Assembly: GCF_000698555.1 (NCBI RefSeq)
Contig: NZ_JFHE01000004.1
Coordinates: forward strand, 186,001 to 250,000
Length of the DNA stretch: 64,000 nt
Direction: 5' to 3'
Source: Caballeronia grimmiae
GTDB taxonomy: Bacteria > Pseudomonadota > Gammaproteobacteria > Burkholderiales > Burkholderiaceae
This document shows, piece by piece, positions 18,855-27,928 of this stretch; within the stretch, counting starts at the first letter, position 1, and the number at the start of each line of letters is the position of its first letter. The translations under genes and the position numbers were made by a program. The notes under the pieces are model-generated. The model made no database searches and had not been told where the DNA came from. It saw nothing but the letters and a program-made list of their open reading frames with translations.

Positions 18855-20054
18855 TCAAACGCGCTCGATGATCCCCGCCGCGCCCATGCCGGTGCCGACG
18901 CACATCGTCACCATGCCGTACTTCAGGTTGCGGCGGCGCAGGCCGTGAACGACCGTTGCCGAGCGGATGGCGCCGGTCGCGCCGAGCGGATGCCCGAGCG
19001 CGATGGCCCCGCCGAGCGGATTCAGCTTCGACGTGTCGAGGCCGAGATCGTTGATGACCGCGAGCGATTGCGCCGCGAACGCCTCGTTCAGCTCGATCCA
19101 GTCCATATCGTCCTGCTTGAGCCCTGCTGCCTTCAGCGCGGCCGGAATCGCTTCCTTCGGCCCGATGCCCATGATCTCCGGCGGCACGCCGCGCACCGCA
19201 AAGCTCACGAAGCGCGCGAGCGGCGTCAGGTTGAACTGCTTCAGGATCTTTTCCGACACGACGATCAACGCGCCCGCGCCATCCGATGTCTGCGAGCTGT
19301 TGCCCGCCGTCACCGAGCCTTTGTTCGCGAACACGGCGCGCAGTTTCGCGAGACCTTCGAGCGTCGTATCGGCGCGCGGGCCTTCGTCGAATGCGATCTC
19401 GCGCGCATTCGCGCGCACTTCGCCGCTTTCGAGATCGGGAAAGCGCTCGTTGAGCATGTATGGGGCGATTTCATCGGCGAATTCGCCCGACTGCTGCGCG
19501 GCCAGCGCACGGCGATGCGACTCCACCGCGAACGCGTCCTGGGCCTCGCGGCTCACCTTCCAGCGTTCGGCCACTTGCTCGGCCGTCAGCCCCATGCCGT
19601 AAGCGATGCCGATGTCCTCATTGCGATCGAAGATATGCGGCGACAGCGACGGCTTGTTGCCCATCATCGGCACCATGCTCATGGATTCGCAGCCGCCCGC
19701 GATGATCGCGTCGGCCTCGCCCACGCGGATGCGGTCCGCCGCCATCGCGAGCGCCGTCAGCCCCGATGCGCAGAAGCGGTTCACCGTCACGCCGCCGACC
19801 GTCTTCGGCAGCCCGGCGAGCAGTGCGCCCATGCGCGCGACGTTCAAGCCCTGCTCCGCTTCCGGAATCGCGCAACCGACGATCGCGTCTTCGATCACGT
19901 TGGTATCGAGCCCCGGCACTTGCGCGACGGCCGATCTGATCGCGTGGACGAGCAGTTCGTCCGGACGCGTGTTCCTGAACACGCCGCGCGGCGCCTTGCC
20001 GATCGGCGTGCGGCTCGCGGCGACGATGTATGCTTCCTGAAGTTGTTTGCTCAT
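18855..20054 (-). CDS. acetyl-CoA acyltransferase (3-ketoacyl-CoA thiolase)
   Basis: Cleaves 3-ketoacyl-CoA with CoA into acetyl-CoA and a shortened acyl-CoA, the last step of the beta-oxidation cycle; cytosolic. The 399-residue protein has the nucleophilic Cys95 in VNRFCASGLTALAM, the NEAFAAQ loop, the GGAIALGHPLGATGA histidine motif and the C-terminal CVGTGMGAAG cysteine. The length is standard. The ATG at 20054 fits the family start MSKQLQEAYIVAASRTP. It is 25 bases downstream of the FadN-type gene and should form a functional complex or pathway with it. Confidence 0.95.
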   Translation of the reverse strand: MSKQLQEAYIVAASRTPIGKAPRGVFRNTRPDELLVHAIRSAVAQVPGLDTNVIEDAIVGCAIPEAEQGLNVARMGALLAGLPKTVGGVTVNRFCASGLTALAMAADRIRVGEADAIIAGGCESMSMVPMMGNKPSLSPHIFDRNEDIGIAYGMGLTAEQVAERWKVSREAQDAFAVESHRRALAAQQSGEFADEIAPYMLNERFPDLESGEVRANAREIAFDEGPRADTTLEGLAKLRAVFANKGSVTAGNSSQTSDGAGALIVVSEKILKQFNLTPLARFVSFAVRGVPPEIMGIGPKEAIPAALKAAGLKQDDMDWIELNEAFAAQSLAVINDLGLDTSKLNPLGGAIALGHPLGATGAIRSATVVHGLRRRNLKYGMVTMCVGTGMGAAGIIERV

Positions 20055-20079
20055 ATCAAGCTCCGATGTTCCGCGCGCC

Positions 20080-22509
20080 TTAGTTGCGAACCGGCTTGCC
20101 GGTCTGCAACATGCCCATGATCCGTTCCTGCGTCTTCTGCGTGCCCAGCAGTTCGATGAACGCCCGGCGCTCGAGCGCGAGCAGCCATTCTTCGTCCACG
20201 AGACTGCCGCCTTCGACGTCCCCGCCACACACCGCTTCCGCGATACGGCTCGCGATCAGGAAGTCGTGCGCGCTGATGAAGCGTCCATCGCGCATGTTGA
20301 CGAGCGACGCCTTGATCGTCGCTATCGCCGAGCGGCCCGCGACCGGCACTTGCTTCACGCGCAACGGCGCGCGATAACCCGCGTCCGACAGCGCCCGCGC
20401 TTCCTTCTTCGCGATGTCGAGCAATTCGTGCACGTTGAACACGATGGTGTCCGACGGCTTCAGGTAGCCCATCGCGCGTGCTTCGAGCGCGGAGCCGGAG
20501 ACTTTCGCCATCGCCGCGTTCTCGAACGGCTTCTGCAGGAACTTGAGCAGATCGCTCGTTGCGTTGACGGCGCTCGCGGCTTCCGCTGCGCGCAACGCGG
20601 CTTCCTTCATGCCGCCGCCCGCCGGCACGAGACCGACGCCCACTTCCACGAGCCCGATGTAGCTTTCGACATGCGCGACGCGCTTCGCCGAATGCAGCAG
20701 CAGTTCGCACCCGCCGCCGAGCGCAATGCCCGATACCGCCGACACCACCGGCACATTCGCGTACTTCACGCGCAGCATGCCTTGCTGGAACTTCTTCACG
20801 AACGGCTCGATGCCCTTCGCGCCGCCCATCATGAAGGCGGGCATGGCTTCTTCGAGATTGGCGCCTGCCGAGAACGCGCCGCCCGGCGTGCCGAGCGTGA
20901 GCGACGCCGGCTGCCAGATGATCACGCCGCGATATTCCTTCTCGGCGAGTTCGATGGCTTGCGTGAGTCCGTCGATGACACCGGGACCGATGGTGTTCAT
21001 CTTCGTCTTGAACGAGACGATCACGACATCGCCCTGAGCATCGTCGAGCCAGGCGCGCACGGCATCGGTTTCGAAGAGCGTCTTGCCGTAGGTCTTGGGA
21101 TCGGCGCCGGTTTCACCGATGAGCGGTGCGCGGAACACCTGCTTGCTGTAGACGGGCAGCGTCGAGCGCGGCTCGAAGCGCTTCGACTTCGGCGACCACG
21201 ATCCTTCGTCGGTATGGACGCCGCCTTTCTCCGCGACGGGGCCGTCGAGCACCCACGCGGGCAGCGGTGCGCTGGAGAGCGCCTTGCCGGCGTCGATGTC
21301 TTCCTGCACCCACTTCGCGATCTGCTGCCAGCCGGCTGCCTGCCAGCTTTCGAACGGTCCCTGGCTCCAGCCGAAGCCCCAGCGGATGGCGAGATCGACG
21401 TCGCGCGCGTTGTCCGCGATCGATTCGAGATGCACCGCAATGTAGTGGAACACGTCGCGGAAGATGGCCCACAGAAATTGCGCCTGCTTGTTGTCCGTTT
21501 CGCGCAGCAGCTTGAAGCGTTCGGCGGGCGGGCGCTTGAGAATGCGGCCGATGATCTCGTCCGCCTTCGCGCCGCCATCGACGTATTGCGCTGTTTTCGG
21601 GTCGAGGACCTTGATCGCCTTGCCTTCCTTGCGATAGAAGCCTGCGCCGGACTTTTGGCCGAGCGCGCCGTTCTTCACCAGTTCGGCGAGCACGGGCGGC
21701 GTCGTATAGACGGGGAAGAACGGATCGTCGGCGAGGTTGTCCTGCATCGTCTTGATGACGTGGGCCATCGTGTCGAGGCCGACGACATCGGCGGTGCGGA
21801 AGGTTGCGGATTTCGCGCGGCCTAGGCGTGCGCCGGTGAGATCGTCGACTTCGTCGAAGCGCAGGCCGAACTTTTCCGCTTCGGCGATGACGGCGAGGAT
21901 CGAGAAGACGCCGACGCGGTTCGCGATGAAGTTCGGCGTGTCCTTGGCGCGCACGACGCCTTTGCCGATGACGCTCGTGAGGAACGTTTCCAGTTGATCG
22001 AGGATTTCCGGTTTCGTCGATGCGGTCGGAATGAGTTCGACCAGATGCATGTAGCGCGGCGGATTGAAGAAGTGCACGCCGCAGAAGCGGGATTTCAGTT
22101 CTTCATCGAAGCCGTTCGACAGTTCGGTGATCGAGAGGCCGGACGTGTTGCTGGCGAAGATCGCGTGCGGTGCGATGTGCGGCGACACTTTCTTGTAGAG
22201 ATCGTGCTTCCAGTCCATGCGCTCGGCGATGGCTTCGATGACGAGATCGCATTCTTTCAGTTGCTCGATGTCGTCGTCGTAGTTGGCCGCTTCGATGTAT
22301 TGGGCGTCGTCCTTGATCCCGAGCGGCGCTGGGGACAGCTTCTTGAGGTTCTCGATTGCCTTCAGCGCGATGCCGTTCTTTGCGCCTTCCTTGGCGGGAA
22401 GATCGAACAGCAAGACGGGCACGCGGGCGTTGATCAGATGCGCAGCGATCTGCGCGCCCATCACGCCGGCGCCGAGCACGGCGACTTTGCGGATGTTCAA
22501 GGTGCTCAC
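20080..22509 (-). CDS. 3-hydroxyacyl-CoA dehydrogenase/enoyl-CoA hydratase, FadN type
   Basis: An 809-residue bifunctional beta-oxidation enzyme: hydration of trans-2-enoyl-CoA and NAD-dependent oxidation of the 3-hydroxyacyl-CoA. The dehydrogenase comes first, with the Rossmann motif VAVLGAGVMGAQIAAHL at residues 8-24 and catalytic block CGVHFFNPPRYMHLVE. The crotonase domain follows at about residues 490-720 with GGAFSAGANLEEAM and SGIALGGGCELLLHS. This order is that of B. subtilis FadN, the reverse of E. coli FadB. The start codon is GTG at 22509 with AGAGG upstream. The two inverted repeat copies lie just upstream, between it and the acyl-CoA dehydrogenase gene. Confidence 0.94.
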   Translation of the reverse strand: MSTLNIRKVAVLGAGVMGAQIAAHLINARVPVLLFDLPAKEGAKNGIALKAIENLKKLSPAPLGIKDDAQYIEAANYDDDIEQLKECDLVIEAIAERMDWKHDLYKKVSPHIAPHAIFASNTSGLSITELSNGFDEELKSRFCGVHFFNPPRYMHLVELIPTASTKPEILDQLETFLTSVIGKGVVRAKDTPNFIANRVGVFSILAVIAEAEKFGLRFDEVDDLTGARLGRAKSATFRTADVVGLDTMAHVIKTMQDNLADDPFFPVYTTPPVLAELVKNGALGQKSGAGFYRKEGKAIKVLDPKTAQYVDGGAKADEIIGRILKRPPAERFKLLRETDNKQAQFLWAIFRDVFHYIAVHLESIADNARDVDLAIRWGFGWSQGPFESWQAAGWQQIAKWVQEDIDAGKALSSAPLPAWVLDGPVAEKGGVHTDEGSWSPKSKRFEPRSTLPVYSKQVFRAPLIGETGADPKTYGKTLFETDAVRAWLDDAQGDVVIVSFKTKMNTIGPGVIDGLTQAIELAEKEYRGVIIWQPASLTLGTPGGAFSAGANLEEAMPAFMMGGAKGIEPFVKKFQQGMLRVKYANVPVVSAVSGIALGGGCELLLHSAKRVAHVESYIGLVEVGVGLVPAGGGMKEAALRAAEAASAVNATSDLLKFLQKPFENAAMAKVSGSALEARAMGYLKPSDTIVFNVHELLDIAKKEARALSDAGYRAPLRVKQVPVAGRSAIATIKASLVNMRDGRFISAHDFLIASRIAEAVCGGDVEGGSLVDEEWLLALERRAFIELLGTQKTQERIMGMLQTGKPVRN

Positions 22510-22600
22510 TTGGTGTACCTCTCCGGTTGGGGGTTTTTTGCTTTCGCGGCGCGTTAAGGTTGGGTTGATGCGTTAGCTTGCGTTTTGTTTCAGTAGCCGC

Positions 22601-22832
22601 CTCCCCGGCGGGGGGGTCACTTTCTTGGCTGTCGACCAGAGTTGGCGCTTTAGCGCCTTACTCTGGTCCCATGCAAAGAAAGTAACCAAAGAAAGCAGCT
22701 TTTTCTGAGCTGCCCTAAGCAACAACAATGCAACCACTTCGTAGAACATCCGTGGCACTCAGCTTGACAAAGCCTTGAATCACCTTCCGCGCCCGCTGAG
22801 CGCCACGTCCTGCGAGCCCCTTGGCTCGTAAA
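22601..22832 (+). repeat. ~230 bp repeat, left copy of an inverted pair
   Basis: This copy matches the reverse complement of 22966-23198 along its whole length. The outer ~90 bases (about 22615-22705) match with only about two mismatches, and the inner part is more diverged with small gaps. It contains its own hairpin at 22634-22668 (9 bp outer stem GACCAGAGT, 5 bp inner stem GGCGC). No conserved protein is recognisable in it. It resembles dispersed intergenic repeats I recall from Burkholderia/Caballeronia genomes, but that was not searched. Confidence 0.85.
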
Positions 22833-22965
22833 CACCGAACGTATTTCACTGCCTCGCCACTCTCGATTGCTTCTGTACTTTCAATGCCGAGCAGTACGCG
22901 GCTTAGAAGTTCGTCGCTCGTGCTGCGCTTCAAAGGTTGCGTCCACGTCAACCGCCCGTTGGTTT

Positions 22966-23198
22966 TGTCGAGCCAAGGGGCTCGGAGGACGTGGCGCTCA
23001 GCGGGCGTGGAAGGTGATTCAAGGCTGCCAATTAATTCGAGTGCCACCGATCTTCTACGGAGTGGTCACGCATACTGTGCTTCGGGCCAAAAAAGCTGCT
23101 TTCTTTGGTTTCTTTCTTTGCATGGGACCAGAGTAAGGCGCTAAAGCGCCAACTCTGGTCGACAGCCAAGAAAATGACCCCCGCCCCGGGGAGGGGCG
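22966..23198 (-). repeat. ~230 bp repeat, right copy of an inverted pair
   Basis: Reverse-oriented copy of 22601-22832, separated from it by about 133 bp of unrelated sequence. It includes the matching hairpin at 23126-23160. The pair occupies nearly all of the 735 bp gap inside the beta-oxidation operon and could fold into a very long RNA stem when the operon is read through. The central 133 bp holds no gene that I can support. Confidence 0.85.
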
Positions 23199-23244
23199 CA
23201 CTAATAGACCGACACGAATACAAGTTTCAAAAAACGAAGAAACC

Positions 23245-25035
23245 TCAAAACCAAGCCTCATCAAACTCCATCAAAGACTTAGCCCCCGAGCGCGCAGCGC
23301 GAATAGTAGAAGCGGTCTCAGGCAGCAGCTTGGCAAAGTAGAACCGCGCAGTAGCCAGCTTGGCAGCATAAAAAGCATCAGAAGAGGAACCTGCGCGATC
23401 CAGCGCCACCTTGGCCATCCGAGCCCAGAAATAAGAAAACACCAGATGCCCGACAGTCCGCATGTACGGCACGGCAGCAGCCCCGACTTCATCAGGATTC
23501 TGCATGGCCTTCATGCCGATCTCCATCGTGAGCTTCTGCACCTTCTCGCCGATATCGGCAAGCGGATTGATGAACTCTTGCATCTCGGGCTTGATGCCTT
23601 CTTCTTCGATGAATGCCGCCACCACCTTGCCAAAAGCCTTCATCTTCACGCCCATGTCGCCGAGAATCTTGCGGCCAAGGAGATCGAGCGCCTGAATCGA
23701 ATTCGTCCCTTCGTAGATCATGTTGATGCGCGCATCGCGCACATACTGCTCCATGCCCCATTCGGAAATGAAGCCGTGTCCGCCGTAAATCTGCACCGCG
23801 AGATTGGTGCCTTCGAACGCGTTATCGGTGAGAAACGCCTTGATCACAGGCGTCAGCAGCGCGACGAAATCCGCCGCCTCGCGGCGCACCGATTCATCCT
23901 CGTGCGACAGTTCCTTGTCGATATTGAGCGCCGCCCAATACGCGAACGCACGCCCCGCCTCGGCATACGCCTTCTGCGTGAGCAGCATGCGGCGCACGTC
24001 CGGATGAACGATGATCGGATCAGCCGCCTTGTCCGGCGCCTTGGGACCGGTGAGCGCGCGCATCTGCAGACGCTCCTTCGCATACGCGAGCGAGTTCTGA
24101 TACGCCACCTCCGTCAGCCCCAGCCCCTGCATGCCGACGCCCAGACGCGCCGCGTTCATCATCACGAACATGGCGTTCAAGCCCTTGTTCGATTCGCCGA
24201 CGAGCCAGCCCTTCGCGCCATCCAGGTTCATCACGCAGGTGGCGTTGCCGTGGATGCCCATCTTGTGCTCGATCGACCCGCACTTGATGCCGTTGCGCTC
24301 GCCGATCGCGCCGTTCGCATCCGGAACGAACTTCGGCACGATGAAGAGCGAGATGCCCTTCGTGCCCATCGGCGCGCCGGGCAGACGCGCCAGCACCAGA
24401 TGCACGATGTTCTCCGCCATGTCGTGCTCGCCGCTCGAAATGAAGATCTTCGTGCCGGTGAGCGCGTAGGAGCCATCGCCGTTCGGCTCGGCCTTCGTGC
24501 GCAGAATGCCGAGATCGGTGCCGCAATGCGGTTCGGTCAGGCACATGGTGCCCGTCCACACGCCTTCGACCAGCTTCGGCAGATAAACCGACTTCTGCTC
24601 CGGCGTGCCATGCGCGTGCAGGCACTCGTATGCGCCATGCGACAGGCCGGGGTACATCGTCCAGGCCTGATTTGCGGAGTTCAGCATTTCGTACAGCGCA
24701 TTGTTGACGAACGCAGGCAGGCCCTGTCCGCCGAATTCGGGATCGCAGCCGAGCGCGGGCCAGCCCGCCTCGACGTACTGGCGATACGCCTCTTTGAAGC
24801 CCGACGGCGTCTTCACGACGCCATCGCCCTCATACGTGCAGCCCTCGCGGTCGCCCGACTGGTTGAGCGGAAACACGACCTCCGAACAGAACTTGCCGGC
24901 TTCCTCGAGCACCTGATTGATGGTGTCCGCATCCAGCTCGGCATGCTTCGGCATGCGCTTCAGTTCGGCTTCGACATTCAGCAATTCGTGCAGTACGAAC
25001 TGCATGTCGCGAAGGGGGGCGGCGTACTGTCCCAT
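23245..25035 (-). CDS. acyl-CoA dehydrogenase with extra C-terminal domain
   Basis: FAD enzyme that introduces the trans-2 double bond into acyl-CoA, the first step of beta-oxidation. The 596-residue protein has the substrate/FAD stretch TGTMCLTEPHCGTDLG around residue 155, the ISSGEHDMAENIVHLVLAR block, and the catalytic-glutamate motif MIYEGTNSIQALDLLG near residue 435. The remaining ~130 residues form the extra C-terminal domain seen in the AcdA-like group, longer than the ~390-residue short/medium-chain enzymes. The ATG at 25035 is well defined. It follows the TetR gene by 68 bases and is probably its target. Confidence 0.94.
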   Translation of the reverse strand: MGQYAAPLRDMQFVLHELLNVEAELKRMPKHAELDADTINQVLEEAGKFCSEVVFPLNQSGDREGCTYEGDGVVKTPSGFKEAYRQYVEAGWPALGCDPEFGGQGLPAFVNNALYEMLNSANQAWTMYPGLSHGAYECLHAHGTPEQKSVYLPKLVEGVWTGTMCLTEPHCGTDLGILRTKAEPNGDGSYALTGTKIFISSGEHDMAENIVHLVLARLPGAPMGTKGISLFIVPKFVPDANGAIGERNGIKCGSIEHKMGIHGNATCVMNLDGAKGWLVGESNKGLNAMFVMMNAARLGVGMQGLGLTEVAYQNSLAYAKERLQMRALTGPKAPDKAADPIIVHPDVRRMLLTQKAYAEAGRAFAYWAALNIDKELSHEDESVRREAADFVALLTPVIKAFLTDNAFEGTNLAVQIYGGHGFISEWGMEQYVRDARINMIYEGTNSIQALDLLGRKILGDMGVKMKAFGKVVAAFIEEEGIKPEMQEFINPLADIGEKVQKLTMEIGMKAMQNPDEVGAAAVPYMRTVGHLVFSYFWARMAKVALDRAGSSSDAFYAAKLATARFYFAKLLPETASTIRAARSGAKSLMEFDEAWF

Positions 25036-25103
25036 GAGTCTCTCCAGTTACTCGAGCTTGGTCGTTGCGCGCCGCCGAACCCTTCACGATTCAGCCAGCG
25101 CCG

Positions 25104-25799
25104 CTAACGACTCCCGTGTTGATGCGAAGTCAGGTTCGCCGACACACTCGCGCCTCCCAGTGCGCCCGGCTCGATTGCCTGCCGTGCGCCGCCATCGGCG
25201 GATATGTTCGACGTCTGATACGAAACGATCGTCTTCTCCAGCGCGTCCCGCGTCAGTTGCACGGCCCCCGGCATGTGCAGGAAACGCGCGTCGTGATGCA
25301 GGCCGAGCGTGAAGCTGTACAACTCGAAAAGCATCAGTTGCGGATCCGTCTCCGGTTTCAAATGCCCTTCGTCCTTCGCCTGGCGAATCGCCCGCAACAG
25401 CGCCTCGCGCCAGGTGGTCACGCTGTTCACGAGCTGCTCGCGCACCGCACTCGCCGCGCGGTCGTCATACTCGACCGCCCCGCTGATGTAGATGCAGCCC
25501 GTCGTCACTTCCTCGATGCGCTTCTCCATCCAGCGGCTCATCATCGCCCGCAATCGCGGCAAGCCGCGCGGTTCGCGCAAGCTCGGGAAGAACACTTCGT
25601 CCTCGAAACGGCGGTGGTACTCGCGCACCACTTCCACTTGCAAGTCCTCGCGTGAGCCGAAATGCGCAAACACGCCGCTTTTGCTCATTTGCATCCGCTC
25701 GGCCAGAAGGCCGATCGTCAACCCTTCCAGCCCGTCCCGGCTTGCCAGATCCAACGCTGCGTCGAGAATCGCGGCCCGCGTCTGTTCGCCTTTTCGCAT
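25104..25799 (-). CDS. TetR-family regulator of the beta-oxidation operon
   Basis: A 231-residue TetR-type repressor. The N-terminal DNA-binding domain reads RAAILDAALDLASRDG, then IGLLAERMQMSKSGVFAHFG (helix-turn-helix, about residues 30-50). The C-terminal half should bind an effector, plausibly an acyl-CoA. It is the first gene of the operon reading into acyl-CoA dehydrogenase, so it probably regulates itself and the fatty-acid genes. The ATG at 25799 is preceded by AGGG, and the perfect palindrome at 25835-25846 is a likely operator. The effector is inferred from context only. Confidence 0.88.
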   Translation of the reverse strand: MRKGEQTRAAILDAALDLASRDGLEGLTIGLLAERMQMSKSGVFAHFGSREDLQVEVVREYHRRFEDEVFFPSLREPRGLPRLRAMMSRWMEKRIEEVTTGCIYISGAVEYDDRAASAVREQLVNSVTTWREALLRAIRQAKDEGHLKPETDPQLMLFELYSFTLGLHHDARFLHMPGAVQLTRDALEKTIVSYQTSNISADGGARQAIEPGALGGASVSANLTSHQHGSR

Positions 25800-25834
25800 G
25801 ATCCCTACCGTCCTCTCGTGACCCGATTGAAAAC

Positions 25835-25846
25835 GAACGGCCGTTC
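25835..25846. promoter_or_regulatory. candidate TetR operator, GAACGGCCGTTC
   Basis: A perfect 12 bp palindrome, 36 bases upstream of the TetR start codon and inside the expected promoter region. Its form and position fit autoregulation by the adjacent TetR protein. Confidence 0.5.
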
Positions 25847-25884
25847 TATTATTGTCGCCGATCGCCGGTGAAACAAGCAATTTA

Positions 25885-25902
25885 TTAGAAAGCCATTTCT
25901 AA
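25885..25902. promoter_or_regulatory. inverted repeat TTAGAAA-N4-TTTCTAA
   Basis: A second symmetric site about 86 bases upstream of the TetR start, with 7 bp arms and a 4 bp spacer in AT-rich DNA. It could be another regulator site or a promoter-proximal element of the operon. Apart from this and the palindrome at 25835, the 261 bp gap between the TetR gene and clsB holds nothing I recognise. Confidence 0.35.
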
Positions 25903-26060
25903 CTCTTAGTCGAAGTCAATGAGACGAATCTCAAACTCGACCTGATGATTGTCGCTTTTTATGCATGGACTGCATGTAAGTGACTGCCCGACTTCCCATT
26001 TCGTGGGAGCATACTTGACGCCCGGCATCTATTCTGCCTCGCTCCCTGCCTTTTCTGGTT

Positions 26061-27341
26061 TTAATCGTATTGGCCGATGGTGATCACTTTCATCATCGCG
26101 CGGTAGCTGTTGTAGGCGAGCCAGCTCAAAACGCGTTCGGTTAGCGGACGCGAAGCGTAACGCTTTTCGTCGATGCGGCTGGCTTCGTCAAACGCCTGAA
26201 GAATGGCGTCGTGCAATCCCGCGATCTCCGGGTGATTGACGAGCACCATGTTCGCTTCGTTGTTCAGGACGAGCGAGAGCGCGTCGAGGTTCGAGGAGCC
26301 GATCGTCGCCCAGTCGGCGTCCACGACAGCGACCTTGCCATGAAGCATCGTCTTTTCATACTCGGCGATGCGCACGCCGTGCTTTAGCAGGTTGCCATAC
26401 AAAAAAGGCGTCGCGTAGTCGAGCGCGACGAATTCCTTGCGCCCGATCACGAGGGAAACGCGCACGCCGCGCTGCGCCGCGTAAACGAGCGCGCGCCGCA
26501 ATTTGCGGCCCGGCATGAAGTAGGGATTGGCGAGCAGCACTTCGCGCTCGGCATGAGCGATAGCCCGCAGGTAGGCCTTCTCGATGGCGCGGCGGTTCAG
26601 CAGATTGTCGCGCGCGACGAACGCAACGCACGGGCGGTCCACCGCATGAATTTCGCCTAGGCGCGCACGCTGGCGTGCACGCCTCGCACGGCGCGAGCTC
26701 CATCGGCTTTGCGGCGGCTCCGCATCGCAGTCCGCCGTACGCGGCTCGCGCGGCTTGACGCCAAGCCGGATGCGGTCCCATTGCACGTCGAACGCATCGC
26801 GCACGTCCTTGACGACGGGCCCCTTCGCTTCCATCGCGAAGTCCCAGCGCGGCTCCTCGAGTCGCGTTCCGTTCTGGTCGAAGTCATCGACGATATTGAT
26901 GCCGCCGCAAAACGCGTAGGTACCGTCGATGACCGCGAGCTTGCGATGCGTGCGCGAAAAGCCAAGCGGCCCGAACAGCAGATGCGGGTTGTAGATGCGA
27001 TGATCGACGCCGCTTTCCTTCCACTGCGCAAACATCGGCAGATTGCGTTCGGTGCCGACGCCATCGGTAATCACGCGCACCGTCACGCCGCGCACCGCCG
27101 CGCGCACGAGCGCATCGGAAACGGCGCGGCCGCTGTCGTCGTTGGCGAAGATATACGTTTCGAGCGACACGTACTCCTGCGCATGGTCGATCCGCTCGAT
27201 CAGCGCAGGAAAAAACTGCACGCCGCCTTGAAAAATGCGCACCTCGTTGCCGACGGTGAAGCAAAGCCGTGGCGGACGCCGCCCGGAAAACAGCGCCTGG
27301 CGCAACCGTTTGAATTTGCGCCGCGGCCGAACACCGATCAT
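26061..27341 (-). CDS. clsB: cardiolipin synthase/phospholipase D-like protein (ClsB type)
   Basis: A 426-residue phospholipase D superfamily protein likely to make cardiolipin or another phospholipid at the inner membrane. Two HKD catalytic motifs are present: HRKLAVIDG near residue 135 and HGKVAVVDA near residue 337, each followed by the usual GSSN-like or GGIN stretch. There is no N-terminal membrane helix, as expected for ClsB rather than ClsA. An arginine-rich insertion separates the halves (about residues 205-235). The start overlaps the nudB stop by four bases, so the two are co-translated. Confidence 0.9.
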   Translation of the reverse strand: MIGVRPRRKFKRLRQALFSGRRPPRLCFTVGNEVRIFQGGVQFFPALIERIDHAQEYVSLETYIFANDDSGRAVSDALVRAAVRGVTVRVITDGVGTERNLPMFAQWKESGVDHRIYNPHLLFGPLGFSRTHRKLAVIDGTYAFCGGINIVDDFDQNGTRLEEPRWDFAMEAKGPVVKDVRDAFDVQWDRIRLGVKPREPRTADCDAEPPQSRWSSRRARRARQRARLGEIHAVDRPCVAFVARDNLLNRRAIEKAYLRAIAHAEREVLLANPYFMPGRKLRRALVYAAQRGVRVSLVIGRKEFVALDYATPFLYGNLLKHGVRIAEYEKTMLHGKVAVVDADWATIGSSNLDALSLVLNNEANMVLVNHPEIAGLHDAILQAFDEASRIDEKRYASRPLTERVLSWLAYNSYRAMMKVITIGQYD

Positions 27342-27814
27342 CGGCTATGCGCCGCGAGGCGCTCGGGCAGTTGGAGGATCGCTTCGCGGTTCGACCACGA
27401 GAAGCAGCGGTCGGCGGCTTCGCGCAGCGGCAGCCAGAGATGGGACGTGTGTTCGCGCGGCGCGAGTGTCACTTCCAGACAGTGCGGCACACAGAGACTG
27501 AACTGGTGTTCTGTGTTGTGCATGACGCCTTCCGCATAACGATGCCGCCACTGTGGATAGATTTCGTACTGGATGCTGTGATGCCAGTCGAGCAGCGCGG
27601 CGTGCGGCACGAGCGGGCTGCCGATGATGATTCCCGTCTCTTCCTGCACTTCGCGCGCGGCAGTCTCGATGAGCGGTTCGTCGATCGTGTCTTTCGAGCC
27701 TGTCACGGATTGCCAGAACCCTTTGTGGTCCGCGCGCTCGATGATGAGGACATCGAGGTCGGGCGTATGAATGACGACCAGTACCGATTCGGGGATTTTG
27801 GACGGCTTCTGCAT
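27338..27814 (-). CDS. nudB: dihydroneopterin triphosphate diphosphatase (NudB)
   Basis: Nudix hydrolase of 158 residues that removes pyrophosphate from dihydroneopterin triphosphate in folate synthesis. The Nudix box lies at about residues 38-61 and reads GSKDTIDEPLIE, then TAAREVQEETGI; it keeps REVQEE but has one extra residue between the leading Gly and the first Glu. The surrounding RADHKGFWQSVTG and HNTEHQFSL blocks fit NudB. The ATG at 27814 is clean. It lies 114 bases after the aspS stop, beyond the aspS terminator, and overlaps clsB. The NudB assignment rests on similarity and the conserved aspS neighbourhood. Confidence 0.9.
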   Translation of the reverse strand: MQKPSKIPESVLVVIHTPDLDVLIIERADHKGFWQSVTGSKDTIDEPLIETAAREVQEETGIIIGSPLVPHAALLDWHHSIQYEIYPQWRHRYAEGVMHNTEHQFSLCVPHCLEVTLAPREHTSHLWLPLREAADRCFSWSNREAILQLPERLAAHSR

Positions 27815-27877
27815 GACGTGAGGAACGCGCTTTCGTTATGTCTTTGGCCCGGAAACTGTAACGCAAAAAACGAAAAA

Positions 27878-27903
27878 GGCGCGGGCCAAAACGGTCCCGC
27901 GCC
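27878..27903 (-). terminator. rho-independent terminator of aspS
   Basis: An 8 bp GC stem (27878-27885 with 27896-27903). On the minus strand it is followed by TTTTTCGTTTTTT. It is placed 26 bases beyond the aspS stop. Confidence 0.9.
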
Positions 27904-27928
27904 TTTCTCATTCCGACAAATGCGACGC

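Noticed and set aside
22573-22835. Several short open frames within the left repeat copy
   Set aside because: Frames in repeat DNA of the kind often over-annotated in Burkholderia genomes; no support as proteins.
22715-23047. A 110-codon open frame on the minus strand between the repeat copies
   Set aside because: Most of its sequence is repeat DNA, and the frame shows no conserved protein and no ribosome binding site; treated as part of the repeat region.
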